Assembly (NCBI RefSeq): GCF_900186865.1
Contig: NZ_LT906480.1
Location: forward strand, 4,945,001 to 5,004,261
Length of the DNA stretch: 59,261 bases
Direction: 5' to 3'
Origin: Stenotrophomonas maltophilia
GTDB taxonomy: Bacteria > Pseudomonadota > Gammaproteobacteria > Xanthomonadales > Xanthomonadaceae
Shown: positions 1-8,422 of the stretch, piece by piece
How the letters are laid out: every line of letters begins with the position of its first letter
How positions within the stretch are numbered: position 1 is the first letter of the stretch
Notes under the pieces: model-generated
Databases searched by the model: none
What the model was told of the DNA's origin: nothing
What the model saw: only the letters and a program-made list of their open reading frames with translations
Translations under genes and position numbers: made by a program

Positions 1-57
1 AAGTGGCCTCAGCGCCGTTCCCGTGTGCTGCGAAGTTTCCTTCGTAGCGAGCCGCCC

Positions 58-85
58 ATTATAGCCGGCTTTTCCGCTTCGTCAA
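58..85 (-). promoter_or_regulatory. Tandem minus-strand promoter 1 (rRNA-like)
   Basis: Read on the minus strand this has a -35 TTGACG (80-85), a 16-bp spacer and a perfect -10 TATAAT (58-63). An A-tract sits directly upstream of the -35, like a proximal UP element, and the discriminator after the -10 is GC-rich, as in stringently controlled promoters. It is the one of three matching promoters nearest the window edge. The transcribed gene lies left of base 1; an rRNA or tRNA operon is the inference. Confidence 0.75.
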
Positions 86-179
86 CACCTTTTTTTAAGG
101 CCGTCTCACCGGGGTGGACGTTGTTGCCGATGCTGCTTCGGCGTTGGACCCGAAGGCCTTTCGTCGTTGCGAGCCGCCT

Positions 180-207
180 ATTATGCCGGACTTTTCGAGT
201 CCGTCAA
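180..207 (-). promoter_or_regulatory. Tandem minus-strand promoter 2
   Basis: Minus-strand -35 TTGACG (202-207), 16-bp spacer, -10 CATAAT (180-185), followed by the same GGCGGCTCGC-type discriminator as promoter 1. It lies 122 bp upstream of promoter 1 in the direction of transcription. The matching spacer and flanks point to duplication of one promoter unit. Confidence 0.65.
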
Positions 208-297
208 CACCTTCGTTCGATCATCTCGTTCGTCGGTGGTGGCGTTGCTGTTTGCGTGCCGTTTCCGAAGAAGCGGTGCGCTGCAGCAAGGGAGCGA

Positions 298-325
298 ATT
301 CTAGAGATCCTGCAGATTTCGTCAA
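298..325 (-). promoter_or_regulatory. Tandem minus-strand promoter 3
   Basis: Minus-strand -35 TTGACG (320-325), 16-bp spacer, -10 TAGAAT (298-303), with a seven-base A-tract just upstream of the -35. It is the most upstream of the three units, 118 bp from promoter 2. The rest of 1-467 shows no convincing gene. Confidence 0.65.
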
Positions 326-391
326 GCATTTTTTTGCAGGGTGATGACAGAACCAAGGCAACGTCACGCATGGCATACGCTCGAAGATCAC

Positions 392-428
392 TGTGGCGTT
401 GACCGCGCGTTGCGCGGTCAACGCCACA
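392..428. repeat. Perfect 17-bp hairpin upstream of benE
   Basis: Two 17-base arms beginning TGTGGCGTTGACCGCGC pair perfectly around a three-base loop. The hairpin ends about 40 bp before the transporter start codon. No T-run follows it, so it is not a simple terminator; it could be an operator or a leader structure. Confidence 0.6.
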
Positions 429-467
429 AGGGCTATCAATGCACGGATGCACAGTGGAGAGACGGCA

Positions 468-1655
468 ATGAACATGCAGGTGCGGCAAGCGTGGTGGCGC
501 GACCTTTCAGTACCGGCCCTCGTTGCCGGCTTCATTACTGTGCTGGTCGGCTTCGCCAGTTCGGCCGTCATCGTGTTCCAGGCTGCACAAGCTGTCGGTG
601 CCAACCAGGCGCAGATCGCCTCATGGATGTGGGCACTGGGACTGGGCATGGGTGTCACCTGCATCGGGCTGTCACTACGCTATCGGGTACCGGTGGTGAC
701 CGCATGGTCGACACCGGGCGCGGCGATGCTGGTGGTCGGTGCCGGCGGCGCATCTCTTTCCGAGGCCACCGGCGCATTCCTGCTCGCTGCGGTTCTGGGC
801 ATGCTGGCTGGCTTCTCCGGCATCTTCGCCCGGTTGATGCAACGGGTACCGATGGCGCTGGCCGCCGGCATGCTGGCCGGGGTGCTGCTGCGCTTCGGTC
901 TGGACGTGTTCGTGGCCATGAACACCCAGCTGGTACTGGCGCTGGCCATGTTCGCCACGTGGCTGGCCGGACGCCGCCTGTTCCCGCGCTATGCGGTCAT
1001 CGCCACCCTGCTGGTCGGCATCGCGATTGCGGCCAGCCGTGGCCTGCTGCACGCACAGCAGGTGCAGCTGCAACTGGCGGTACCGCAATGGGTGACCCCA
1101 TCCCTGTCCTGGACCGCGGTGGCCGGCATCGCCCTGCCCCTGTTCGTGGTCACCATGGCCTCGCAGAACATTCCGGGCGTGGCGGTGATGCGGGCATCCG
1201 GCTACGACGCCCCGGTGTCGCCGCTGATCGGCTGGATCGGTGTGGTCAATACACTACTGGCGCCGTTCGGTGCGTACGCGCTGAACCTGGCGGCAATCAC
1301 CGCCGCGATCTGCATGGGCCGTGATGCCCATGAGGACCCGGCACGACGCTATACCGCCGCCATGGCGGCAGGTGCCTTCTACATCGTCATCGGGCTGTTC
1401 GGTGCCACCGTAGCCGCACTGTTCGCTGCCTTCCCCAAGGAGCTGGTGGCCTGCGTGGCCGGTATCGCGCTGTTCGGCACCATCGCCAACAGCCTGGCCA
1501 GTGCGCTGGCGGTAGAGCGGGACCGCGAGGCGGCACTGGTCACCTTCCTGGTCACCGCCTCGGGCGTCTCACTGGCCGGCATCGGCTCGGCGTTCTGGGG
1601 CCTGGTGGCCGGTGCGCTGTGCCTGCTGGTGCTGCGGCCCCGTCAGGACCGCTGA
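468..1655 (+). CDS. benE: BenE family benzoate/H+ symporter-like transporter
   Basis: The product is a 395-residue, very hydrophobic inner-membrane protein of the BenE family, which is thought to import benzoate with protons. It has about 12 membrane segments and a small glycine-rich motif typical of the family (TAWSTPGAAMLV region). The start at 468 (MNMQVRQAWW) is chosen because GGAGA lies a few bases upstream; an in-frame GTG at 393 would sit inside the hairpin. No benzoate catabolic genes lie nearby, so the substrate is uncertain. It ends 6 bp from the convergent next gene. Confidence 0.85.
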   Translation: MNMQVRQAWWRDLSVPALVAGFITVLVGFASSAVIVFQAAQAVGANQAQIASWMWALGLGMGVTCIGLSLRYRVPVVTAWSTPGAAMLVVGAGGASLSEATGAFLLAAVLGMLAGFSGIFARLMQRVPMALAAGMLAGVLLRFGLDVFVAMNTQLVLALAMFATWLAGRRLFPRYAVIATLLVGIAIAASRGLLHAQQVQLQLAVPQWVTPSLSWTAVAGIALPLFVVTMASQNIPGVAVMRASGYDAPVSPLIGWIGVVNTLLAPFGAYALNLAAITAAICMGRDAHEDPARRYTAAMAAGAFYIVIGLFGATVAALFAAFPKELVACVAGIALFGTIANSLASALAVERDREAALVTFLVTASGVSLAGIGSAFWGLVAGALCLLVLRPRQDR

Positions 1656-1661
1656 CCCACC

Positions 1662-2435
1662 CTACCCGGCCAATGCTGCGCCGACGATGCTCAGCGCCAC
1701 CGCGATGACGATGGCGATCAGTGTGGCGACCACGCTGGTGCCGCCACGCGCGGTCAGCTCGCTGCGCAGCCGTGCATCATCGTCGCCGGTGACGGCACGG
1801 GCCTGGGCGATCAGGCGCTGGCAGTGTGCCAGGTACCAGCTGTTGCCAAAGATGCCGGTGGTGATGCTCAGCGCGAAGGTGATGACCAGCGACAGGCCAT
1901 CCGGCACATCCAGCCAGGTCTCCACCACGCTGATCAGCAGCAGCAGGCCAGCCCACATCGCCGCCAGGCGGTACATCCTGCGGTACATCATCCAGATCAG
2001 CCCGAGCAGGAAGGCCGGCCAATGCCAGGTGCCACTGCCCGTGGCAACGCCCTGATCCAGCCGCCAGCGCTGGCGATAGATCGGGAAGTTGCCGCCGACC
2101 ACGCTGGCGTACAAGGCCATCTCGCCCTCCAGCCCGGCAGCCGCAGCCCTGTCCGGTGCGGCGGCCGGCGCACGATAGGGATCGGACGGATCGCCGACAT
2201 CCGGCGCGATGCCCTCAACCGCAGGGGCTGCGTCGATATCCAGGGCCGGAGCCACCTCGACGGGGGTGGAAGCCTGCTCCAGTTCCGCCAACGGCCGCCA
2301 TGAGGGCATGCCTTCGCACCAGAGCAGGGTGCGCGCCGTAACCGTCCCTTCCTGCTGCAGCTGGCGAAGACCGGCCAGATCCACCGGCCCACTGCTCTGC
2401 CTGCCATTGGCGTACCACCATTGTGCTTCCTGCAT
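1662..2435 (-). CDS. GYF-domain membrane protein (DUF2628-like)
   Basis: This 257-residue protein begins with a GYF_2-type domain (WWYANGRQSSGPV at about residues 5-17, then LLWCEGMPSWRPL), which normally binds peptides or acts as a cytoplasmic adaptor. An acidic Pro/Ala linker follows. The C-terminal half has several hydrophobic segments (around FLLGLIWMMYRRMYRLAAMW and the last 25 residues), like DUF2628 proteins. The start at 2435 is preceded by AAGGA on the minus strand. Its function is unknown. The gene stands alone, convergent with the BenE gene and about 50 bp from the mutarotase. Confidence 0.75.
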   Translation of the reverse strand: MQEAQWWYANGRQSSGPVDLAGLRQLQQEGTVTARTLLWCEGMPSWRPLAELEQASTPVEVAPALDIDAAPAVEGIAPDVGDPSDPYRAPAAAPDRAAAAGLEGEMALYASVVGGNFPIYRQRWRLDQGVATGSGTWHWPAFLLGLIWMMYRRMYRLAAMWAGLLLLISVVETWLDVPDGLSLVITFALSITTGIFGNSWYLAHCQRLIAQARAVTGDDDARLRSELTARGGTSVVATLIAIVIAVALSIVGAALAG

Positions 2436-2485
2436 GTTTTCCGTCCTTGCTACCTGCATCGACAAACTGAAATCGTTGTCCGCGC

Positions 2486-3352
2486 CTACAGCGCGGTACT
2501 GCCCAGGGTCTGCACCAGCTGATGGCGCGCACCCGGCGCAAGCGTAATCTGCTCCGGGCCTGCGTTGGCCACTTCCAGGCATACGTAATCGCGCCAGCCC
2601 TCGCCGACATCGGCCATCCTGGCTGCCGCCTCGGCACCCGGATTCCAGACCACCAGCGTCTGGCTGCCTTCGCTGCGGATCTCGATCCGCCGCTGCAGGA
2701 CCGGATCGCGCAGTACATAGTGCCCCTTGGCACCGGTGTAGATGCGATCGCTGCGACCGGGATCACGCGGATCGCGCAATGACCACGGTCCCTGTTGCAG
2801 GCGCAGCTGTGCATAGTCCTCGTACTTGTCCAGGTATTGCAGGCCGTCAAGGCCCTCGACCTCGACCCGCTTGGCATCGCCCACCCGGAAATAGCTGTGC
2901 AGGGCCTGGGTGAAGGTCACCGGCGAGGTTCCGGTGTTCTCGGTGACCAGCTGCTGGCGCAGCTGGCGGCCAATGCGCAGCTGCATCTGCAGGCGCAGGC
3001 CGCGATCGGCGCTGGGCGCAGGCGCCAACTGCAGCTCGACCTCGCCATCATCGCGCTGGCTGGCCTGCAGAAGCTCCCAGCGCGCGGTACGTACCAGGCC
3101 ATGCGCCGGTACATCGGCGCTCTGGCCCTGGCGACCGAACCACGGCCAGCACACCGGGACGCCACCGCGGATGGGCGTGGGCAGCTCGGCGCGCGTGGGC
3201 GAAAGCCACAGCAGATCGGGCTGCCCATCAGGAATGAACGACAGCAGCTGGCCGCCGAACACGCTGACGACCGCCGTGGCGTTGGCGGTTCGCACCTGCC
3301 AGGCCTCCAGGCCGTGATACAGGCCGGTGCTGATGTCCGGATTCGACTGCAT
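2486..3352 (-). CDS. D-hexose-6-phosphate mutarotase / aldose 1-epimerase family
   Basis: The 288-residue product belongs to the aldose 1-epimerase superfamily, YeaD branch, which interconverts the anomers of hexose 6-phosphates in the cytoplasm. Visible family features are GGVPVCWPWFG (about residue 63), the AHGLVRTARWE motif with its conserved His, and LHSYFRVGD with the second His. Length is normal for YeaD. It could act on another sugar phosphate, since the specificity cannot be read from the sequence. It lies 40 bp downstream of the lytic transglycosylase gene on the same strand and may be cotranscribed. Confidence 0.85.
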   Translation of the reverse strand: MQSNPDISTGLYHGLEAWQVRTANATAVVSVFGGQLLSFIPDGQPDLLWLSPTRAELPTPIRGGVPVCWPWFGRQGQSADVPAHGLVRTARWELLQASQRDDGEVELQLAPAPSADRGLRLQMQLRIGRQLRQQLVTENTGTSPVTFTQALHSYFRVGDAKRVEVEGLDGLQYLDKYEDYAQLRLQQGPWSLRDPRDPGRSDRIYTGAKGHYVLRDPVLQRRIEIRSEGSQTLVVWNPGAEAAARMADVGEGWRDYVCLEVANAGPEQITLAPGARHQLVQTLGSTAL

Positions 3353-3392
3353 GCGATGACGCTCCTTGAAGACCGCGGCGATGATGTCGCGG

Positions 3393-4661
3393 TCAACGTG
3401 CCGCCGGCAAGGCTTTCTGCCCAGCGGGTGCGATGGCGGCCGCCTCTTCCTGCAGCGTGCGCAGGATGCGCTGGCCTGCGCGGCCGTCCACCTCGCTCCA
3501 GCCCAGGCGCTGCTGCTCGGCCTGGATCGCGCGGCGCGTGGCGGTACCGATCATGCCGTCGGCGGCACCGATATCGTGGCCGCGGGCCAGCAGCAGGGTC
3601 TGCAGCTGGCGGCGCTCATCGCGGCCCAGGCCCGGGTCATCGGTCGGCCAGGCGGTGGCCAACCCGTTGCCACCACGCAATTGGTCAGCCAGCGTCGCGA
3701 TCGCCAGCGCATAGCTTTCGGCGGCGTTGTAGCTGTAGATCGCGTCGTAGTTGCGGAACACCAGCAATGCCGGGCCCTTGTTGCCGGCCGGCAGCAGCAG
3801 CGCGGCGCGCGCATCCGCCGGCAGGTTGGCCGGAGCCAACACGCTGCCATCCAGCGCAGTCACGCCCTGCGCACGCCAGTCGGCCAGGGCTCGACGCTGG
3901 GTGCGGCCTGCCTGGCTGGCGTTGAAGCCGGCGGGAACACGGACTTCCATGCCCCACGGTTCGCCACTGCGCCAACCGGCACGCTTCAGATAGTTGGCGG
4001 TGGAGGCCAGCGCGTCAGGAATGCTGCCGACCAGATCGCGGCGGCCATCGCCATCACCATCGACCGCGATACGGGCGTAGGTGCTGGGCATGAACTGCGT
4101 ATGCCCGAAGGCACCGGCCCAGGAGCCGGTGAGCCCGTGGGCCTGCAGGTCGCCGCGGTCGATCAGCTTGAGCAGCGCCAGCAGTTCACCGCGGAAGAAG
4201 GGTTGGCGACGGCCGGCGCAGGACAGCGTGGCCAATGACTGCAGCAGCGGGCGCTTGCCGAACACGCGGCCGTAGTCGCTCTCCACGCCCCAGACCGCGA
4301 CGATGGTGGCCGGATCGACGCCGTACTGCGCCGACACGCGATCGAGCAGGTCGCGGTGCTGCTGCAGCAGGGCGCGGCCATCAGCCACGCGCTGGCGATC
4401 GACCAGCGCGGCCAGGTAGTCCCAGATCGGCGTGGTGAATTCGGGCTGTGCATCGAGCAGGCCGAGCACGGTGGGGTCCGGGGTGAGGCCGGCGGTGATC
4501 GCGTTGAAACGGTCGGCACTGATGCCTTGTGTCGCAGCGGTGGCCTGCAGGCCCGACAGGCAGCGGCTGAACGCCGGATCCATGTCGCCGGCAGGCGCGG
4601 CGGGCGCTGTCGGCGCCGAGGCAAGAGCGGCCGCCAGGCCGAGCGTGGTCAGAATGGGCAT
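3393..4661 (-). CDS. MltB-type lytic murein transglycosylase with peptidoglycan-binding domain
   Basis: This 422-residue exported enzyme cleaves the MurNAc-GlcNAc bond of peptidoglycan to give 1,6-anhydro ends. A signal peptide covers about residues 1-22, without a lipobox, so the protein is probably periplasmic rather than a lipoprotein. The SLT_2 domain holds the catalytic Glu in VWGVESDYG (E127) and the AFGHTQFMPSTY motif. DGDGDGRRDL resembles the calcium loop known in MltB. The last roughly 60 residues form a PG_binding_1 domain. In architecture it matches the MltB-like proteins of pseudomonads. Confidence 0.9.
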   Translation of the reverse strand: MPILTTLGLAAALASAPTAPAAPAGDMDPAFSRCLSGLQATAATQGISADRFNAITAGLTPDPTVLGLLDAQPEFTTPIWDYLAALVDRQRVADGRALLQQHRDLLDRVSAQYGVDPATIVAVWGVESDYGRVFGKRPLLQSLATLSCAGRRQPFFRGELLALLKLIDRGDLQAHGLTGSWAGAFGHTQFMPSTYARIAVDGDGDGRRDLVGSIPDALASTANYLKRAGWRSGEPWGMEVRVPAGFNASQAGRTQRRALADWRAQGVTALDGSVLAPANLPADARAALLLPAGNKGPALLVFRNYDAIYSYNAAESYALAIATLADQLRGGNGLATAWPTDDPGLGRDERRQLQTLLLARGHDIGAADGMIGTATRRAIQAEQQRLGWSEVDGRAGQRILRTLQEEAAAIAPAGQKALPAAR

Positions 4662-4745
4662 GGCGTCCTCCGTGTTGCCGTTGCACGGCCATCTTAGGGG
4701 TAGCGGTGCTGCTGAACCTGAAGCGGTACCGGCTGGCCGTCCGCC

Positions 4746-5720
4746 CTAGATGGCACGCAACAGGCGCAGGCCATAGGCCGGGCCTTCAGCATCCCAGCGC
4801 TGCATGACCTGCAGGCCAGCCGGCCGCAGCAGCGCTTCGAAGCTCTCGTCGGTGTACTTGTGGCTGTATTCGACGCGGATCGGTTCGTCGGCCTCGAAAT
4901 GGAAGGTCCGGCCATCCAGATGGACGTCCTGTGCCCGCTGGCTGACCAGATCGGTCTCGATGCGCAGCCGCGCGACGCTGTAGCGGGCACGATGACGGAA
5001 GCCCTGCAGATCGAAGTCGCTGCCGACCTCGCGGTTGAGGCGGGCCAGCAGGTTCAGGGTGAATGCGGCGGTGACGCCCTGCGCATCGTTGTAGGCCGCC
5101 TCGATCAACGCCGGGTCCTTGTGCAGGTCGATGCCGACCAGGGCCAGGCCATCACGCCCCATGGTCTGGCGCATCGCGCGCAGCAGCGCGACCGCGTCCT
5201 CGCCTTCAAAGTTGCCCAGCGTGGAACCGGGGAAGAACAGCAGCCGTCGCGCGGGGTCGCGTTCGGGCATGGGTACGGCGACGGGACGGGTAAAGTCGGC
5301 ACAGACCGGCAGCATCTCCACCTCGGGCAGCGCCGGGGCCAGATGGTCGATGCTGGACAGCAGCGCGGCACGCGAGATTTCAATCGGCGTGTAGGCCACC
5401 GGGTCGTGCAGGGCGGCCAGCAGCAACGCGGTCTTGCGGCCACTGCCGCTGCCCAGTTCCACCACGTGCAGATGCGGCCCGACGCTTCGGGCGATGTCCT
5501 GCAGTACCCGTGAAAGCAGGGCCAGCTCGGTGCGCGTGGGGTAGTACTCGGCGGTCTGCGTGATCTGCTCGAACAGGCGCGAGCCGCGCGCATCGTAGAA
5601 GTACTTGGACGGCAGCTGGCGCGGCGTGCGCGACAACCCGGCCACCACGTCGGTGAGGATCTGCTGGCGGCCAGGGGTGAGATCGGTCAGCGCCTGCAGT
5701 GCGTCGTGCACCGTACTCAT
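4746..5720 (-). CDS. egtD: EgtD, L-histidine N-alpha-methyltransferase
   Basis: EgtD trimethylates histidine with S-adenosylmethionine to give hercynine, the first step to ergothioneine. The 324-residue product starts MSTVHDALQ and carries the family motif LPSKYFYDARGSRLFE, the substrate region EYYPTRTE and the SAM motif VVELGSGSGRKT. Length matches the family. The start at 5720 overlaps the egtB stop by 4 bp (ATGA), which shows translational coupling. The next gene downstream, mltB, is about 85 bp away. Confidence 0.93.
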   Translation of the reverse strand: MSTVHDALQALTDLTPGRQQILTDVVAGLSRTPRQLPSKYFYDARGSRLFEQITQTAEYYPTRTELALLSRVLQDIARSVGPHLHVVELGSGSGRKTALLLAALHDPVAYTPIEISRAALLSSIDHLAPALPEVEMLPVCADFTRPVAVPMPERDPARRLLFFPGSTLGNFEGEDAVALLRAMRQTMGRDGLALVGIDLHKDPALIEAAYNDAQGVTAAFTLNLLARLNREVGSDFDLQGFRHRARYSVARLRIETDLVSQRAQDVHLDGRTFHFEADEPIRVEYSHKYTDESFEALLRPAGLQVMQRWDAEGPAYGLRLLRAI

Positions 5721-7027
5721 GCGAGGTCCCTGGCCAGGCGCAGCCCGGAGAACTGCCAACGTGCCGGGGGCATGAAGAAGTTGCGGTAGCTGGCACGCAC
5801 GTGGCCACGCGGCGTGGCGCAGCTGCCACCGCGCAGCACCCATTGCCCGCACATGAACTTGCCGTTGTATTCACCGAGGTTGCCGGCGAAAGGGCGGAAG
5901 CCCGGGTAGGCGCCATACGCGCTGTGGGTCCATTCCCATACATCGCCGAACAGCTGACGCAGTCCACTGCCCCCTGCAGCCTGCGGGTGCAGCCGATCGT
6001 CATCGGCAAAATGACCGCGAGGCGGCAGCGTTGCGGCGGCAGCCTCCCACTCGAACTCGCTGGGCAGGCGCGCACCGGCCCAGCGGGCGCAGGCATCGGC
6101 CTCGTAGTAGCTGAGGTGGCAGACCGGCGCATGCGGATCCAGTTCGCGCCAACCGCCCAGGGTGTACTCGCGCTGCAGGGCGTCATCCCAGTACAGCGGG
6201 TGCTGCCAGCCCTCGGCTTCGCGCAGCGCCCAGCCTTCGCTGAGCCACCAGCGCGGTTCGCGGTAGCCGCCGGCGTCGATGAAGGCGCGGTACTCGGCAT
6301 TGCTGACGGGGCGCTCGGCCAGTGCGTGCGCGGGGAGCAGCACGCGATGCGCCGGCGATTCGTTGTCGTAGGCGAAGGCGGTGTGCTGCGGCCAGGCTGC
6401 GGCGCCGATGGTGACGATGCGCTCGGGCGACTCGATCCAGCCCTGCGCACTGGCAGCGCTGGTTGCAGGCTGCAGGTCCGCGCGGTAGGCCGGCTGCAAC
6501 GGATTGCACCAGAACGCGTGCTTGATGTCGGTGAGCAGCAGTTCCTGGTGCTGCTGTTCGTGCTGCAGGCCCAACTGCAGGTGCTGCAGTGCCTGCTCAT
6601 CAAGGTCGCCTGCCGCCAGCCGCGATTGCACCTGTGCATCGACCTGCTGGCGGTAGTCGCGCACCTGCTGCAGCGATGGCCGCGACAGCAGCCCACGCTG
6701 CGGCCGGGCATGCGCCGGGCCGAGGCTCTTGTAGTAGCTGTTGAACAGGTAGTCCCAGGCAGGGTCATGCGCCGGTGCGGGTGGGAAGCCGGCCAGCACG
6801 AAGCGTTCAAAGAACCAGGTGGTGTGGGCCAGGTGCCATTTGCTCGGGCTGGCATCGGCCATGCTCTGAAGCATGGCATCTTCGGCGCTGAGGGGGGCTG
6901 CCAGGTGCATGCTGCGGTTCCGCACACATGCGTACTGGCGGGCGAGATCGCGCTGCGGGGCAGCGACGGCGGTGGCTACGCTGTCCATCCGGGCAGCATC
7001 TGCGCAACAGGGTGAGTGCGATGTCAT
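5717..7027 (-). CDS. egtB: EgtB, hercynine oxygenase (ergothioneine sulfoxide synthase)
   Basis: EgtB is a non-haem iron enzyme that joins hercynine to a thiol donor (cysteine or gamma-glutamylcysteine) to form the sulfoxide precursor of ergothioneine. The 436-residue protein has an N-terminal DinB_2 domain whose iron ligands are seen in HLAHTTWFFE and in HEQQHQE, and a C-terminal formylglycine-generating-enzyme-like domain (VSNAEYRAFIDAGGY ... VLRGGSCATPRGHVRASYRN). It is the first gene of the egtBD pair. The start is uncertain: 7027 or the ATG at 6988, neither with a clear ribosome site. Confidence 0.92.
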   Translation of the reverse strand: MTSHSPCCADAARMDSVATAVAAPQRDLARQYACVRNRSMHLAAPLSAEDAMLQSMADASPSKWHLAHTTWFFERFVLAGFPPAPAHDPAWDYLFNSYYKSLGPAHARPQRGLLSRPSLQQVRDYRQQVDAQVQSRLAAGDLDEQALQHLQLGLQHEQQHQELLLTDIKHAFWCNPLQPAYRADLQPATSAASAQGWIESPERIVTIGAAAWPQHTAFAYDNESPAHRVLLPAHALAERPVSNAEYRAFIDAGGYREPRWWLSEGWALREAEGWQHPLYWDDALQREYTLGGWRELDPHAPVCHLSYYEADACARWAGARLPSEFEWEAAAATLPPRGHFADDDRLHPQAAGGSGLRQLFGDVWEWTHSAYGAYPGFRPFAGNLGEYNGKFMCGQWVLRGGSCATPRGHVRASYRNFFMPPARWQFSGLRLARDLA

Positions 7028-7138
7028 CGTTCGACGTCAACGCGTTCACATGCGTGACCATCCCGCATTCAAGAAGCCGGTGCGAACGCCGCTAACGGCA
7101 ATGCTGCGGCCGCGTCGTCACCGCGCTGGAATTCCTGC

Positions 7139-8419
7139 TTGCCCCTGCATCCGCTCCGCCAGCCTGCGCATTACCTGTTCGTGCTGCCCGCCGTGCTGGT
7201 TGCCGTGGTGCTGTGGGCAGCACTGGGCAACGAAGACGTTGCCAGTCCGGCCCAACGCATCCTGCCCTGGCTGCTGGCCTGCCTCGGCGCCGGCCTTGCC
7301 CTGCTCTACCACCAGGTGCGTACGCTCTGCCTGCTGCTGGTGGTGGCGGTCATGTTCGCGCTGCTGCACCAGGACGTGGGCGGCTATCTGCACAGCGGCC
7401 ATGTCACGGCGCTGACACCGCTGCGCTTCCATGCCATTTCGGCCTGGTTGCCCTTGCTGTTCGCGGGCCTGGCACTGTGGCCCGAGCGCGGCCGCCGCCG
7501 CCGCGACCTGCTGCTGCGGGGTGTTGCCAGTGGCACCGCGCTGATGATCTTCCTGCTACTGGCCACGCAGCAACCCCGGGGCATGCACGATCTGCTGTCC
7601 AACCGCCACTGGAGCTGGATTCCGGCCGACTGGAACGCGCTGGCACAGCTGCCAGCGCTGCTGTTCCTTCTGGCAACCGCCGCGCTGGGCTGGCAGGCCT
7701 GGCGGCATCCGCGCCCGTTGCACACGGCGATGCTGCTGGCCCTGCTGTGCCTGTGGTGGATGCTGCCACGGGTGTTCCTGCAGCCGGTGCTACTGCCGGC
7801 ACTGGCCAGCGCGGCCCTGCTGCTGATGCTGGGCGCGATGCTGCAGGAGTCCTTCCATATGGCCTTCCGCGATGAGCTGACCGGCCTGCCGGGGCGCCGC
7901 GCCTTCAATGAGACCCTGCAGCGGGCGCGCGGCACCTACAGCATCGCGATGGTGGACGTGGACCACTTCAAGTCGTTCAACGACACCCACGGCCACGACA
8001 CCGGCGACGATGTGCTGCGCCTGGTGGCCTCGCGCCTGGGCCGGGTGGGCGATGGTGGCCGGGCGTTCCGCTATGGCGGCGAGGAGTTCGCGGTGGTGTT
8101 CCTGGATCGTCCCGCAGCGGCCTGCGTGGATGCAGTCGAGGCGCTGCGGCAGACCATCGAGGACACCCGCATGCAGCTGCGCGACCGGAGCACACGCAGC
8201 CGCGACGATGAAACGGGGCGCCGGCAGCGAGGACGCGGCGGAAGCGGGCAGACGGTGCAGGTGACGGTGAGCATCGGGCTGGCAGACAGCCGCGTGGATG
8301 AGCGGCCAGCGGCAGTGATCAAGGCCGCCGACCAGGCGCTGTACGCAGCCAAGGACGGTGGCCGCAACCAGGTCCGCGCGCATGCCGGCCAGCGCGTGCT
8401 GGCGGCACGCGGCGGCTGA
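7139..8419 (+). CDS. Membrane-bound diguanylate cyclase (GGDEF domain)
   Basis: The 426-residue protein has an N-terminal sensor of about seven or eight membrane segments (residues 10-235) and a cytoplasmic GGDEF domain that should make cyclic di-GMP. Landmarks are DELTGLPGRRAF (245-256), DVDHFKSFNDTHGHDTGDD and the active-site loop GGEEF (313-317), which is intact. An RxxD lies at 302-305, but seven rather than five residues before GGEEF, so product inhibition may be absent. An Arg-rich insert (about 340-370) interrupts the domain before VTVSIGLAD. The start is a TTG at 7139: no ATG or GTG lies between it and an upstream in-frame stop. Confidence 0.88.
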   Translation: MPLHPLRQPAHYLFVLPAVLVAVVLWAALGNEDVASPAQRILPWLLACLGAGLALLYHQVRTLCLLLVVAVMFALLHQDVGGYLHSGHVTALTPLRFHAISAWLPLLFAGLALWPERGRRRRDLLLRGVASGTALMIFLLLATQQPRGMHDLLSNRHWSWIPADWNALAQLPALLFLLATAALGWQAWRHPRPLHTAMLLALLCLWWMLPRVFLQPVLLPALASAALLLMLGAMLQESFHMAFRDELTGLPGRRAFNETLQRARGTYSIAMVDVDHFKSFNDTHGHDTGDDVLRLVASRLGRVGDGGRAFRYGGEEFAVVFLDRPAAACVDAVEALRQTIEDTRMQLRDRSTRSRDDETGRRQRGRGGSGQTVQVTVSIGLADSRVDERPAAVIKAADQALYAAKDGGRNQVRAHAGQRVLAARGG

Positions 8420-8422
8420 GGC

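Noticed and set aside
25..402. Small open frames in the first 400 bp
   Set aside because: They overlap the tandem promoters, have no ribosome sites and read as low-complexity Arg/Ser-rich peptides.
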